A stretch of DNA of 64,000 bases. It comes from Phaeobacter cretensis (GTDB lineage: Bacteria; Pseudomonadota; Alphaproteobacteria; Rhodobacterales; Rhodobacteraceae). The notes beneath the pieces were generated by a model that saw only the letters and a program-made list of their open reading frames with translations, did not search any database and was not told the DNA's origin. The stretch covers positions 1,302,001 through 1,366,000 of the forward strand of contig NZ_JBKBEU010000001.1 of assembly GCF_047372505.1 (NCBI RefSeq), read 5' to 3'. Below, piece after piece: positions 43,748 to 53,784 of the stretch (its first letter is position 1; each line of letters opens with the position of its first letter). Position numbers and translations under genes: made by a program.

Positions 43748-45079
43748 ATGCGTAAATCAACCCTCGCCCTTGCGGCCGTAACGGCGCTGGCCCTGCCCGG
43801 CCTCGCCGCCGCGCAGGAGGCCGCACCTGCCGGGGCCGCTGCCACCGACACTGTGTTTATCCTCAACTCTTTGCTGTTCCTGGTCGGCGGTTTTCTGGTG
43901 TTCTGGATGGCGGCAGGTTTCGCCATGTTGGAAGCTGGTCTGGTGCGTTCCAAAAACGTGACCATGCAGCTGACCAAGAACGTCGCATTGTTCTCCCTGG
44001 CGGCGATCTTTTACTATCTAATCGGCTACAACCTGATGTACCCGCTGGGCACTTGGTCTGTAGAAGGCGTATTGTCCGGTGTCTGGGGCCCTGGTGTTCT
44101 GGAAGCGGTCGGCGTTACGTCGGATGCGGCTGATGACTATTCCTATGCCTCGACTGGCTCGGATTTCTTCTTCCAGCTGATGTTCTGTGCCACCACTGCG
44201 TCGATTGTGTCCGGCACATTGGCAGAGCGCGTGAAGCTATGGCCGTTCCTTGCCTTTACTATTGTTCTGACCGCAGTGATCTACCCGCTGCAGGCCAGCT
44301 GGAAATGGGGCGGTGGCTTCCTCGACGAAATGGGTTTCCTGGATTTCGCCGGCTCGACAGTTGTGCACTCTGTAGGTGGTTGGGCGGCCTTGACCGGTGC
44401 GCTGATCCTCGGCCCGCGCCTTGGCAAGTATAAGGGCAACAAAACCGTACCGATGCCCGGTTCCAATCTGGCGCTGGCGACCTTGGGTACTTTTATCCTG
44501 TGGCTCGGTTGGTTCGGCTTTAACGGTGGTTCGCAGCTGGCAATGGGCACGGTAGGCGATGTGGCAGATGTCAGCCGGATCTTTGCCAATACCAATGCTG
44601 CCGCCGCGGGTGGTGCCATTGCTGCGCTGGTCTTGACGCAGCTGCTGTTCAAGAAGCCCGACCTCACTATGATCCTGAACGGCGCACTGGCCGGCCTCGT
44701 GTCGATCACTGCTGAACCACTGACACCAACCCTAGGCATGGCGACCGTGATCGGTGCGATCGGTGGTATCATCGTGGTGTTCGTTGTTCCATTGCTGGAC
44801 AAGATGAAGATTGACGATGTGGTTGGAGCAATTCCTGTGCACCTGGTTGCGGGCATCTGGGGCACCATCGCGGTTGTGCTAACCAATCCCGACGCAAGTC
44901 TCATAACTCAGCTGACCGGTATTGTGGTTGTCGCCCTGTTTGTTGTGATCAGCTCTGCAGTGGTCTGGCTGATCCTGCGCGCTGTCACTGGCATCCGTGT
45001 GACCGAAGATGATGAGGTGAACGGACTGGATATGGCGGAAATGGGTATGGAAGCCTACCCCGAGTTCTCCCCTAGCTAA
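43748..45079 (+). CDS. amtB: Ammonium transporter
   Basis: 443 residues. A cleavable signal (STLALAAVTALALPGLAAA) precedes about eleven membrane helices. The conserved pore histidines sit in VVHSVGGWAAL and IPVHLVAGIWG. The C-terminal tail (MAEMGMEAYPEF) is the usual GlnK contact. It moves ammonium into the cell when supply is low. A terminator follows. Confidence 0.95.
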   Translation: MRKSTLALAAVTALALPGLAAAQEAAPAGAAATDTVFILNSLLFLVGGFLVFWMAAGFAMLEAGLVRSKNVTMQLTKNVALFSLAAIFYYLIGYNLMYPLGTWSVEGVLSGVWGPGVLEAVGVTSDAADDYSYASTGSDFFFQLMFCATTASIVSGTLAERVKLWPFLAFTIVLTAVIYPLQASWKWGGGFLDEMGFLDFAGSTVVHSVGGWAALTGALILGPRLGKYKGNKTVPMPGSNLALATLGTFILWLGWFGFNGGSQLAMGTVGDVADVSRIFANTNAAAAGGAIAALVLTQLLFKKPDLTMILNGALAGLVSITAEPLTPTLGMATVIGAIGGIIVVFVVPLLDKMKIDDVVGAIPVHLVAGIWGTIAVVLTNPDASLITQLTGIVVVALFVVISSAVVWLILRAVTGIRVTEDDEVNGLDMAEMGMEAYPEFSPS

Positions 45080-45100
45080 GCCTTAAAACTAACATCGCGA

Positions 45101-45132
45101 CGCGCGGCCCTGTAACAGGGGCCGCGTTTTTC
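45101..45132 (+). terminator. Terminator of glnK-amtB
   Basis: CGCGGCCC (45103-45110) pairs with GGGCCGCG (45119-45126), followed by TTTTT. Confidence 0.88.
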
Positions 45133-45211
45133 GTTTGAGCCTTTGTAGTGGTGATTTGGGAAAACGCCTAAAACCATCACCCAAGACATCTACGAAAAGT
45201 CCTAGAAGACA

Positions 45212-45240
45212 AAAACGCGCCCGGATCAGAGGCGCGTTTT
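45212..45240 (-). terminator. Terminator of the aminotransferase gene
   Basis: AAAACGCGCC (45212-45221) pairs with GGCGCGTTTT (45231-45240); on the minus strand it ends in Ts, just past the aminotransferase stop. Confidence 0.85.
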
Positions 45241-45262
45241 CATCTATTGTGAGGACTTTGTC

Positions 45263-46447
45263 TCAGACACCGGCGTCGATAATCGCCTTAGCAAGGATTG
45301 GCACGGTTTTCTCGTTCAAGCCGGCGATGTTCATGCGGCTGTCGCCAACCATGTAAATGCCACTGTCAGCACGCATTTTTTCGACCATCTCAGGCGAAGT
45401 GCCAAGCAGTGAGAACATGCCACGATGCTGCGCCAAAAAGCTGAAGCGGTCAGAGCCGGTCAGGCGTTGCAACTCGCTCGCCAAACCTTCGCGAAGTTTC
45501 AGCATACCCAGTCGGGTCTCTTCCAGCTCTGCCGCCCAATCCGCACGCAGCGCATCGTCGTTCAAGATCATCGTAACCAGACGCGCGCCGTGGTCTGGCG
45601 GGAAAGAATAGTTCTGACGGTTCAGAAAGGCGAGTGTGCCCTGGTTCAGCGCCTGCGCGCCGGTATCCTGCGACACAGCCATCAACAGGCCCGCACGCTC
45701 GCGGTAGATGCCAAAATTCTTGGAGCAGCTGGCTGCAATCAGACACTCAGGCGTGTTTGCGGCGACGTAGCGCACGCCCTGCGCATCCTCTTCCAGACCA
45801 TCACCGAAGCCCTGATAGGCGATGTCGATCATCGGGATAAGGCCACGCTCGTTCAGCAGGGCAACCACTTCATGCCACTGTACCATATTGAGGTTGGCAC
45901 CGGTGGGATTGTGGCAGCAACCATGCAACAGCACCACATCGCCCTTCTTGGCGGTTTTCAGATCCTCGATCATACCGTCGAAGTTTACACCGCAGGTCTC
46001 GCGATCAAAATACCGGTAGGCGACGGTATCGATGCCCAGATACTTCAAGATCGAAATATGGTTTGGCCATGTTGGATCAGAAACAAAGACCCGCGCACCC
46101 GGGTTGGCCATCTGGATCAACTCAAATGCCTGACGCACCGCGCCGGTACCACCGGGGGTCGCTGCTGCGGCAACGTTACCGCGCTCGACACTATCGGCGA
46201 GGATCAGATTGATCATCGCGTCGGAATAGCCGGGATCCCCTGCGAGACCGACATAGGATTTGGATGTCTGCTCTTCCCACAGTTTATGCTCCGCCGCCTT
46301 AATCGCGCGCATGACCGGGGTCACCCCTTCGGCGTTCTTATAGACGCCAACGCCAAGGTCGATTTTGTTATCGCGCGGGTCATCGCGATACATCTGCATC
46401 AACGCTAGGATTTTATCCGCAGGCTGGGGTTTCAGGGTTTCGAACAT
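45263..46447 (-). CDS. Aromatic amino acid / aspartate aminotransferase (TyrB type)
   Basis: 394 residues, class I aminotransferase. SCSKNFGIYRERAG has the PLP-binding Lys, CCHNPTGANL the substrate-side Asn and DIAYQGFGDGLEED the conserved Tyr region. It swaps amino groups between aromatic amino acids or aspartate and 2-oxoglutarate. It overlaps the sulfurtransferase gene by one base (TGATG), an arrangement that could link cysteine transamination to mercaptopyruvate use. TyrB and AspC cannot be separated by eye. Confidence 0.9.
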   Translation of the reverse strand: MFETLKPQPADKILALMQMYRDDPRDNKIDLGVGVYKNAEGVTPVMRAIKAAEHKLWEEQTSKSYVGLAGDPGYSDAMINLILADSVERGNVAAAATPGGTGAVRQAFELIQMANPGARVFVSDPTWPNHISILKYLGIDTVAYRYFDRETCGVNFDGMIEDLKTAKKGDVVLLHGCCHNPTGANLNMVQWHEVVALLNERGLIPMIDIAYQGFGDGLEEDAQGVRYVAANTPECLIAASCSKNFGIYRERAGLLMAVSQDTGAQALNQGTLAFLNRQNYSFPPDHGARLVTMILNDDALRADWAAELEETRLGMLKLREGLASELQRLTGSDRFSFLAQHRGMFSLLGTSPEMVEKMRADSGIYMVGDSRMNIAGLNEKTVPILAKAIIDAGV

Positions 46448-47298
46448 CAAGTCTCTCCGGTTGCGACGGGTAGGGTCGGGAAGGCGCCCCACTCTGTCCA
46501 GGAGCCATCATAGAGCGAGTGATCGGTCTTGCCGATCCGCTCCATGGCCAGGCTGAGAACAGCAGCGGTGACACCGGACCCGCAGGTGGTGATAGCGGGT
46601 TTACTGAGATCAACGCCCGCGTTGTAAAGGGCGGCGCGGAGTTCATCAGGCGATTTCATCGTCTGATCACCGTTCAGCAGATAGGTATAGGGCAGATTCT
46701 TGGAGCCCGGAATATGGCCGGAACGGAGGCCTTCGCGAGGCTCTGGCACGTTGCCTTGGAAACGTTCAGCCGCACGGGCATCGATAATCTCGTGATCGCC
46801 GAGCTTGGCCGCGGAGGATACCTGCGTCACATCACGCAGCAGGTGGTTCTGCACCCGCACTGTCATGTGGCGGTCGCGGATCACCGGCGGCAGATCTTCA
46901 ACCGGGTTGCCCTCGGATTGCCATTTCGGCAAGCCACCGTCCAAAACCGCGATATTCGTCTGGCCCATCAGCCGGAAAAGCCACCAAACCCGCGCTGCAG
47001 AGCGCAGTCCCATCCCATCATAGACCACAACCTGATGACCGTCACCGACGCCCATTGCCCGCAGCCGCGACATGAATTTCTCGACCGGGGGAACCATATG
47101 CGGCAGATCGGAGCGGTTATCGGCGATATCGTCGATGTCAAAGAAGCGGGCACCGGGAATATGAACATTGTCATATTCCGCTTTAGGATCGCGCCCTTCG
47201 TGCGGCATGTACCAAGAGGCATCAAGGATCCGCAGGTCGGGATCTTTCAGATGCGCGGCCAGCCAGTCTGTCGACACAAGCGTTTTAGGATCGTCCAA
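46447..47298 (-). CDS. sseA: 3-mercaptopyruvate sulfurtransferase
   Basis: 283 residues, two rhodanese domains. C239 in TTCGSGVTAAVL is the active cysteine; the CGSGV(T/S) loop marks mercaptopyruvate rather than thiosulfate specificity. It moves sulfur from 3-mercaptopyruvate to acceptors such as thioredoxin or cyanide. It is translated with the downstream aminotransferase, which can supply mercaptopyruvate from cysteine. Confidence 0.92.
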   Translation of the reverse strand: MDDPKTLVSTDWLAAHLKDPDLRILDASWYMPHEGRDPKAEYDNVHIPGARFFDIDDIADNRSDLPHMVPPVEKFMSRLRAMGVGDGHQVVVYDGMGLRSAARVWWLFRLMGQTNIAVLDGGLPKWQSEGNPVEDLPPVIRDRHMTVRVQNHLLRDVTQVSSAAKLGDHEIIDARAAERFQGNVPEPREGLRSGHIPGSKNLPYTYLLNGDQTMKSPDELRAALYNAGVDLSKPAITTCGSGVTAAVLSLAMERIGKTDHSLYDGSWTEWGAFPTLPVATGET

Positions 47299-47440
47299 CG
47301 TTTCCGTCTCCCCTCATATGTGCTGAGGCATCCGTACATCCGACCGGACAGAGTCGCAAGGGAAGCTGGGCGCTCAGCGCAATAATCTGTCTCGTACGAC
47401 GGCGGCCAGGGGTAGCGGGCACTAGGGCGGAGCCGGTTTG

Positions 47441-48004
47441 TCAGCCGACAACACGCAACCCGGATCGCAACCGCGCATTTTGAAGCGTCTGTTGCGGCCT
47501 CTGTTGTTCGACTTTGCCGACCGGGAAGCGATGCGCGAAGGCCAGCGCCGCTCGGATCACATGTGGTTCCATCCAGCCACCTGTCAGATCTGCCACAGCA
47601 TCGCGCGCCGCAGGGGTTTCATCGCGGCGCATGTGGTGCAGCATCCGCAAAAAGGCGGATTCATCTGCTGTCACGCTTGCGCGTGTCTCAAGGTTCAGAG
47701 CGTCATGGACCTGGTAGAGATCTCCGCGGATATCGTACAGGCAGCGGACCACCTTAAACAACGCATGTGCCACAGCCAATCCGTAGGTGTCACCCCAGCG
47801 TTCCGACGCGCTGCGATAGGCAAGCTGCCAGGCCTGGCTTTCCGGATGCAACAAGCAGGTCATGAAATGGCGCAGCTGTGGAAGCAAAGTTACTTCAAAG
47901 GCATCCAATCCCAGATCCGCAAAGCTTGCTTCCCCATGGAGCACAGCCTCTGCAGTTTGCGGAAACTGTTCAGATTTCAAGGGATCAGAGTACGCCTCAG
48001 TCAT
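47441..48004 (-). CDS. Hypothetical protein (187 residues)
   Basis: No family recognised. The protein is mostly alpha-helical by residue pattern, has no signal peptide or membrane helix, and contains His-rich stretches (FLRMLHHMRRDE). The ATG at 48004 follows GGATGA. It lies 142 bp upstream of sseA on the same strand, so shared transcription is possible. Composition matches its neighbours. Confidence 0.7.
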   Translation of the reverse strand: MTEAYSDPLKSEQFPQTAEAVLHGEASFADLGLDAFEVTLLPQLRHFMTCLLHPESQAWQLAYRSASERWGDTYGLAVAHALFKVVRCLYDIRGDLYQVHDALNLETRASVTADESAFLRMLHHMRRDETPAARDAVADLTGGWMEPHVIRAALAFAHRFPVGKVEQQRPQQTLQNARLRSGLRVVG

Positions 48005-48201
48005 CGGGTGTCATCCTATTACAGTCGGAGAAGCATGGACTGCCGGGCTTGACTGAGGGATGAGTCGGCTGGGTGCGCGCTATCTGACTTATTTAGTCAG
48101 GTAATACAATGCAGTAAAAACATGGCTGAAAGTACATGTGCCGACTGACGCATCACTGGCCGCGATCGGTCATTCACTGTCGTTATCCAGATGTGCCGAC
48201 G

Positions 48202-48678
48202 TTAGCTGTGATCTTTCAGCAGGCGCTGTTTCTGCCGTGACCAATCCCGCTTGGCCTCGGTCTCGCGCTTGTCGTGGTTCTTCTTACCCTTGGCGACGCC
48301 GATCTTCATCTTCGCCAGCCCGCGGTGATTGAAGTACATCACAAGCGGAACTAGGGTCATCCCTTTCCGCTGGGTTGCGTTCCACAACACAGAAAGTTCC
48401 TTGCGCGAAACCAGCAGTTTCCGCCGACGGCGTTCTTCGTGCTTGAACATTTTCGCTTGTTCATAGGGCGCGATATAGGAATTCACCAACCACAACTCAC
48501 CGTCTTCGACAGTGGCGTAGCTCTCAGCGATGTTGGTACCGCCCACGCGCAGCGATTTGACCTCGGACCCTTCCAAGAGAATTCCGCATTCCAGATCGTC
48601 TTCAATCGCGTAATCAAACCGCGCACGGCGGTTTTCCGCGATAACTTTGTAGTTCGGGTCTGATTTTTGCTTGGCCAT
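48202..48678 (-). CDS. smpB: SsrA-binding protein
   Basis: 158 residues. NRRARFDYAIEDDLECGILLEGSEVKSLR and the basic tail (KGKKNHDKRETEAKRDWSRQ) are SmpB signatures. It brings tmRNA to stalled ribosomes. The ATG at 48678 starts the conserved sequence; the frame is open to 48759. tmRNA itself was not found in the window. Confidence 0.95.
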   Translation of the reverse strand: MAKQKSDPNYKVIAENRRARFDYAIEDDLECGILLEGSEVKSLRVGGTNIAESYATVEDGELWLVNSYIAPYEQAKMFKHEERRRRKLLVSRKELSVLWNATQRKGMTLVPLVMYFNHRGLAKMKIGVAKGKKNHDKRETEAKRDWSRQKQRLLKDHS

Positions 48679-48771
48679 GGGTCGCAGATGTAAGGTGCCA
48701 GAGGCAGAGGTGCAAGATGATGATGCAGGCGCGATGCAGAAGGAGGCTTCGGCCCGCAACCTGGGTCGGAT

Positions 48772-49644
48772 CTAGGTCTCAGCCCCGCGACGGTTGCTAC
48801 GTAACAAGGTAAAGCCGCCACTGACCACAATGACGGCACTCCCGATCAGGGTCCACAGATCCGGACGTTCGTGGAACACGACAACACCCAACACCATGGC
48901 GAAGATCAACCGCGTGTAGCGAAACGGGGCGACCACGGAAATTTCACCTGTTCGCATGGCACCGGTTAGGGCCTGATAGGCCACCACCCCTACAAGCGTT
49001 GCGGCCCCCAAGCTCACACTTGTCGCGACATCCGGCATTACCATCTGGTCTCCAAAAGGCAGCGCAATCAGCCCGGCAGCCACCAGCATGGCAAATCCTA
49101 CGAGCCCCAATTGGGTATTGGAGAGGCCCGAAGGCGCGGCGCGGGTGGCAAGATCCCGCCCGGCAAACCCCAATGTGCCCGCAACCGCAAAGAGCGAGGC
49201 CAGTTCAAACCCGTTCGCGCCCGGGCGCAGGATCATCAAGACCCCGATAAATCCAGCAGCAATCGCAAGCCAACGACGCAATCCGACATGTTCGTTGAAG
49301 AACACCACAGCACCAGCCGATACCACCAGGGGTGTTGCCTGTAGTATTGCTGATGCGGACGACAGCGGGGTCAGCGCAATCGCCAACGTAAAACACAATC
49401 GCCCCGCCACCTCCGAGATTGAACGCACCACCAGCGCGCGCGTGTAGTACACCGGGCTCCACAGTCGCTGCCCTTGCGCACGCGCCATGACAGCAAAAAT
49501 CGCCATGCCGCCCACCCCGAACAGGATCAGAATTTGCCCAACCGGCAGGCTTTGAGCTGCAGATTTGATGAACATATCTTCCAAAGCAAAAGCTGCCATG
49601 GCCAACACCATCAAGAGACTGCCGCGCAGGGTATCCATGGTCAT
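48772..49644 (-). CDS. DMT-family (EamA) transporter
   Basis: 290 residues with ten hydrophobic segments in two EamA repeats (GFIGVLMILRPGANG). It is of the same subgroup as the transporter at 9754-10677, with the shared ILRPGA block. The substrate is unknown. Two ATGs, at 49644 and 49638, follow GGGGAAA; either could be used. Confidence 0.87.
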   Translation of the reverse strand: MTMDTLRGSLLMVLAMAAFALEDMFIKSAAQSLPVGQILILFGVGGMAIFAVMARAQGQRLWSPVYYTRALVVRSISEVAGRLCFTLAIALTPLSSASAILQATPLVVSAGAVVFFNEHVGLRRWLAIAAGFIGVLMILRPGANGFELASLFAVAGTLGFAGRDLATRAAPSGLSNTQLGLVGFAMLVAAGLIALPFGDQMVMPDVATSVSLGAATLVGVVAYQALTGAMRTGEISVVAPFRYTRLIFAMVLGVVVFHERPDLWTLIGSAVIVVSGGFTLLRSNRRGAET

Positions 49645-49828
49645 ACTTTCCCCGAAATGGCTCAGCGGCGAGATACGATGCAAAAATTGCAGTTCCGATA
49701 TGCCTTGGCGCGAGCCCTAAAAGTCATTGAAATCAATAGATGCAAAACATTAGGTCCTATGCCCTGGCGACACAAGCCATGCGACTGCGGCCAATTGAAC
49801 CGCCAACCACCACCGCATCAGATGGAAG

Positions 49829-50383
49829 TCAGATCTGGCTCGCTACACTGCGGTAATGATGCATGTTCAAAAATGCCGCTCCGCTGTCACCGCTGCGATA
49901 ACCATGTGGCTGATCCGCCGAAAACCGCAGCCCTTGACCGGTCTTCAGAGGCACCCATTCTCCGTCGCGCAGCACCTCCATAGCCCCCTCCAGCACAAAC
50001 ACCTCCTCGATGACACCACTGTCGTGCGGCTGCGATTGGTGGCATTGCCCTGGCCGTAGACTGACGTGAAAGGTCTCTGCTCCCAACATAGGATCGAAGG
50101 GAAATACCATTTTGACAGCAATCGATCCCGGGAACTGGACTGAGCAGAAGCTGCTGCCGCTGACACCACCTGCCTGTGACGCCTGTCCGATCAGCGCGGT
50201 CAATGGTAGGTGAAACCCTTTTGCGATTTTCCATAAGGTGGCAATTGTCGGGCTTGATTCGCCTCGTTCGATCTGACCCAGCATTGCTTTGCTGACGCCT
50301 GTGACCTCGGCTGCACTGGTCAAACTAAGTCCGGCAGCAGTGCGAATTTCCCGCAAATTCAACGTAATGCTCTCGTTGCTCAT
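49829..50383 (-). CDS. XRE-family regulator with cupin sensor domain
   Basis: 184 residues. The helix-turn-helix (LREIRTAAGLSLTSAAEVTGVSKAMLGQIERG) is followed at about 105-180 by a cupin fold that could bind a small ligand (FHVSLRPGQ, HDSGVIEEVFVLEGAME). It is divergent from a BenE-type permease gene with an unusual inverted operator between, so it probably controls that permease and itself. Confidence 0.9.
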   Translation of the reverse strand: MSNESITLNLREIRTAAGLSLTSAAEVTGVSKAMLGQIERGESSPTIATLWKIAKGFHLPLTALIGQASQAGGVSGSSFCSVQFPGSIAVKMVFPFDPMLGAETFHVSLRPGQCHQSQPHDSGVIEEVFVLEGAMEVLRDGEWVPLKTGQGLRFSADQPHGYRSGDSGAAFLNMHHYRSVASQI

Positions 50384-50435
50384 GGTGATTTTCTGCCCGC
50401 CACTGCTGTCTGTCCTTTGCCCACATAAAGGTCTT

Positions 50436-50477
50436 GTGCGTTATAGCGCACAACGGATATCGTGCGCTATAACGCAC
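50436..50477. promoter_or_regulatory. Large inverted operator between the cupin regulator and BenE genes
   Basis: GTGCGTTATAGCGCAC (50436-50451) is followed 10 bases later by its exact reverse complement (50462-50477). Each copy is itself nearly palindromic (GTGCG...CGCAC). The 42-bp element lies between the divergent starts at 50383 and 50521. Confidence 0.8.
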
Positions 50478-50520
50478 GCACCAAAACTCGTACCCGATCC
50501 ATCTTGATAGGAAAACCCTT

Positions 50521-51753
50521 ATGCTCAAAGACCTGAAGCTCTCTCACATCGTTTCTGGCGCGGTCGCAGTCTTGGTTGGCTATACAGGATCAGTGGCAAT
50601 CATCTTTCAGGCGATTGAAGCCGTGGGCGCCAGCCAGACCCAAGCCAGCAGCTGGATGCTGGCATTGGGGTTAGGCATGGGCATCACTTGCCTGATTCTG
50701 TCCCTGCGCTTCAGGATGCCAATATTGACTGCCTGGTCTACACCCGGAGCAGCCCTATTGGCGGTCAGCCTCAACGGGGTACCGTTAGAACAGGCCATTG
50801 GAGCCTTTGTCTTTTGCGGGCTTTTACTGACCCTAACTGGGGTGTCGGGCTGGTTTGGAGTTCTGTCGCGGTTAATCCCGGACAATCTGGCAAATGCCAT
50901 GCTGGCCGGTATCCTATTTCAGTTCGGCCTCTCCGCTTTCACCTTTTTGCAGACCGATACAGCACTGGTGGCGGTTATGGGACTGACTTTTCTGCTCGGG
51001 CGACGTTTGCTGCCGCGTTATACCATTCCTGCGGTTCTCGCAGTCGGCACCATATGGTGTGCCGCTACCGGGGCTTTTGGCGATATTGGCAATTTGGATC
51101 TGACACTGGCGCGACCTGCATTCATCATGCCTGCCTTTTCACTACAGGTGCTAATCGGCATTGGGTTGCCGCTCTATGTGGTCACCATGTCTTCGCAAAC
51201 TATGCCCGGCGTCGTGGCGCTGCGAGCCGCCGGCTATCAGCCACCGATCTCTGCCAGCCTGACGGTGACGGGTGTTGCTACGCTATTGCTTGCACCATTT
51301 GGTGGCTATTCTTTCAACCTCGCGGCCATCACCGCGGCCATCTGCGCCGGTCCCGAAGCCGATGAAAATCCAGATACGCGCTATATAGCCGGCGTCATGA
51401 CAGGGATCGTCTATATTTTGGTTGGTCTTGGCGGCGCTACAGTGATCAGCCTGTTCCTGATCGCGCCCAAAGCGCTGATTGCAACGATAGCAGGACTTGC
51501 GCTGATGACCACCATCGGCAATAGCTTGGCCGCTGCCCTATCGGACACTAAAGGCCGTGAGGCTGCGCTGATCACTTTTATGACCACTGTCTCGGGTATC
51601 AGCTTTTGGGGTCTCGGCGCTCCCTTCTGGGCGCTGGTACTGGGATTGGCGGTGAATCACCTGCTCAGAACACCGAACCAACACTTAGTGCATAAGAAGG
51701 AACAGGACAGTGGAGCCAACCTGCCCAGCCGTAGCCTGCCAAACATCGCATAA
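50521..51753 (+). CDS. BenE-family transporter (benzoate/H+ symporter type)
   Basis: 410 residues with about twelve membrane helices. FRMPILTAWSTPGAALLA and MSSQTMPGVVALRAAGY are conserved in BenE proteins, whose known member imports benzoate. No aromatic-degradation gene is nearby, so the real substrate is open. It is controlled by the divergent XRE-cupin regulator through the operator at 50436-50477 (inference from position). Confidence 0.85.
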   Translation: MLKDLKLSHIVSGAVAVLVGYTGSVAIIFQAIEAVGASQTQASSWMLALGLGMGITCLILSLRFRMPILTAWSTPGAALLAVSLNGVPLEQAIGAFVFCGLLLTLTGVSGWFGVLSRLIPDNLANAMLAGILFQFGLSAFTFLQTDTALVAVMGLTFLLGRRLLPRYTIPAVLAVGTIWCAATGAFGDIGNLDLTLARPAFIMPAFSLQVLIGIGLPLYVVTMSSQTMPGVVALRAAGYQPPISASLTVTGVATLLLAPFGGYSFNLAAITAAICAGPEADENPDTRYIAGVMTGIVYILVGLGGATVISLFLIAPKALIATIAGLALMTTIGNSLAAALSDTKGREAALITFMTTVSGISFWGLGAPFWALVLGLAVNHLLRTPNQHLVHKKEQDSGANLPSRSLPNIA

Positions 51754-51854
51754 ATTCAAAGAAACCGCCTGATAATTACCGAAGACCGTCCCGACATGTT
51801 GCCTTTATTGCGCAAATCGTGTCCCTGAGGGGCAAAGACAAGGGAACCAGCCAG

Positions 51855-53699
51855 ATGCCAATGTACCGATCCAGAACCTCCACCCATGGCCGCAATATGG
51901 CGGGCGCACGCGGCCTGTGGCGCGCAACAGGTATGACAGACGACGATTTCGGCAAACCGATCATCGCCATCGTCAACTCCTTCACTCAATTTGTGCCTGG
52001 CCACGTTCACCTCAAGGACCTGGGCCAGATGGTTGCCCGCGAAGTAGAGGCTGCCGGCGGTGTCGCCAAAGAGTTCAATACCATTGCCGTAGATGACGGG
52101 ATCGCAATGGGCCATGACGGGATGCTTTATTCACTGCCATCGCGCGAAGTGATCGCAGACAGTGTCGAATACATGGTCAATGCACATTGCGCCGATGCTA
52201 TGGTCTGCATTTCCAACTGCGACAAGATTACCCCCGGCATGCTCATGGCCGCCATGCGCCTGAATATTCCGGCGATCTTTGTCTCTGGTGGTCCGATGGA
52301 GGCTGGCAAGATCGACCTTGCTGACCTCGACATGAAGAAAATCGATCTGGTGGACGCGATGGTAGCAGCCGCCAGCGACACGATGACGGATGAGCAAGTT
52401 CAGCACATCGAAGAAAACGCCTGTCCTACCTGCGGCTCCTGCTCGGGCATGTTCACGGCGAACTCGATGAACTGCCTGGCCGAGGCGCTGGGTCTGGCGT
52501 TGCCAGGCAATGGCTCGACACTCGCCACCCATGCCGACCGCAAACATCTGTTTCTGGAAGCCGGTCGCAAGATTGTCGACATCACCAAACGCCACTACGT
52601 GGGCAATGAGACCGGTCTGCTGCCGCGCCAAATCGCAACCTTCGAAGCCTTTGAGAACGCAATGAGCCTCGATATTGCTATGGGCGGGTCAACCAATACT
52701 GTTCTGCACCTTCTGGCAATTGCAAATGAAGGCTACGTCGACTTCACCATGACCGACATGGATCGTCTGTCGCGCAAAGTCCCCTGTCTGTGCAAAGTGG
52801 CCCCCAATATTGAGAACGTCCACATGGAGGATGTTCACCGGGCTGGCGGGATCTTCTCGATCCTGGGTGAGTTGAGCCGTGCCGGCCTGCTGCACAATGA
52901 TTGCAGCACCGTGCATACCAGCACTATGGGCGAGGCCATCGCCAAATGGGACATCAAGGTTGCTAACAATCCGGAAGCGGAAGCGCTGTTCAAGGCAGCA
53001 CCGGGTGGCGTACGCACCACCGAGGCGTTTTCGCAGTCCAACCGCTACAAGGAGCTGGATACGGATCGCGAAGGCGGCGTCATCCGCGCCAAGGAGCACG
53101 CCTTTAGTCAGGACGGCGGTCTGGCAGTTCTGTTTGGCAATATCGCGCGCGAAGGCTGCATCGTAAAAACAGCCGGCGTGGATAAAGATATCCTGACGTT
53201 CACCGGGTCTGCCTATGTCTGCGAGAGTCAGGATCAGGCGGTGAACGACATTCTCACCAGCAAGGTGAAAGAAGGCGATATCGTCGTGATCCGCTACGAA
53301 GGTCCGCGCGGCGGCCCGGGCATGCAGGAAATGCTCTATCCAACCTCCTATCTGAAATCAAAAGGCCTGGGCAAAGCCTGCGCTCTCTTGACCGATGGAC
53401 GGTTTTCCGGCGGCACCTCTGGCCTGTCGATTGGCCATGTCTCGCCCGAAGCTGCGGAAGGCGGCGAAATCGGTCTGGTGCAACAAGGCGACAAGATCGA
53501 GATTGATATCCCCAACCGAACCATCCATCTGGCTGTCTCGGACGAGGAACTGGCCACGCGCCGTGCCGCACAGGATGCTGCCGGATGGAAGCCTGTAAAA
53601 CCGCGGAAACGCAAGGTTTCTAAGGCCTTGAAGGCCTATGCCCTGCTCGCCACCTCCGCCGCAAAAGGTGCTGTTCGCGCTTTGCCTGACGAAGATTAA
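51855..53699 (+). CDS. ilvD: Dihydroxy-acid dehydratase
   Basis: 614 residues. It dehydrates dihydroxy acids in valine and isoleucine synthesis. ISNCDKITPGML and CPTCGSCSGMFTANSMNCL hold the Fe-S cysteines; GRFSGGTSGLSIGHVSPEA is the C-terminal signature. The ATG at 51855 has AAGGGA upstream; the frame is open to 51819. A terminator follows. Confidence 0.95.
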   Translation: MPMYRSRTSTHGRNMAGARGLWRATGMTDDDFGKPIIAIVNSFTQFVPGHVHLKDLGQMVAREVEAAGGVAKEFNTIAVDDGIAMGHDGMLYSLPSREVIADSVEYMVNAHCADAMVCISNCDKITPGMLMAAMRLNIPAIFVSGGPMEAGKIDLADLDMKKIDLVDAMVAAASDTMTDEQVQHIEENACPTCGSCSGMFTANSMNCLAEALGLALPGNGSTLATHADRKHLFLEAGRKIVDITKRHYVGNETGLLPRQIATFEAFENAMSLDIAMGGSTNTVLHLLAIANEGYVDFTMTDMDRLSRKVPCLCKVAPNIENVHMEDVHRAGGIFSILGELSRAGLLHNDCSTVHTSTMGEAIAKWDIKVANNPEAEALFKAAPGGVRTTEAFSQSNRYKELDTDREGGVIRAKEHAFSQDGGLAVLFGNIAREGCIVKTAGVDKDILTFTGSAYVCESQDQAVNDILTSKVKEGDIVVIRYEGPRGGPGMQEMLYPTSYLKSKGLGKACALLTDGRFSGGTSGLSIGHVSPEAAEGGEIGLVQQGDKIEIDIPNRTIHLAVSDEELATRRAAQDAAGWKPVKPRKRKVSKALKAYALLATSAAKGAVRALPDED

Positions 53700-53733
53700 T
53701 ACCTGTCGAACATAAGTACATACATCATAGACT

Positions 53734-53764
53734 TAAGGGGCGGGCATAATACCCGCCCCTTTTC
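53734..53764 (+). terminator. Terminator of ilvD
   Basis: AGGGGCGGG (53736-53744), 7-base loop, CCCGCCCCT (53752-53760), then TTT. Confidence 0.88.
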
Positions 53765-53784
53765 AATTCGTTGAACCGCGACGC

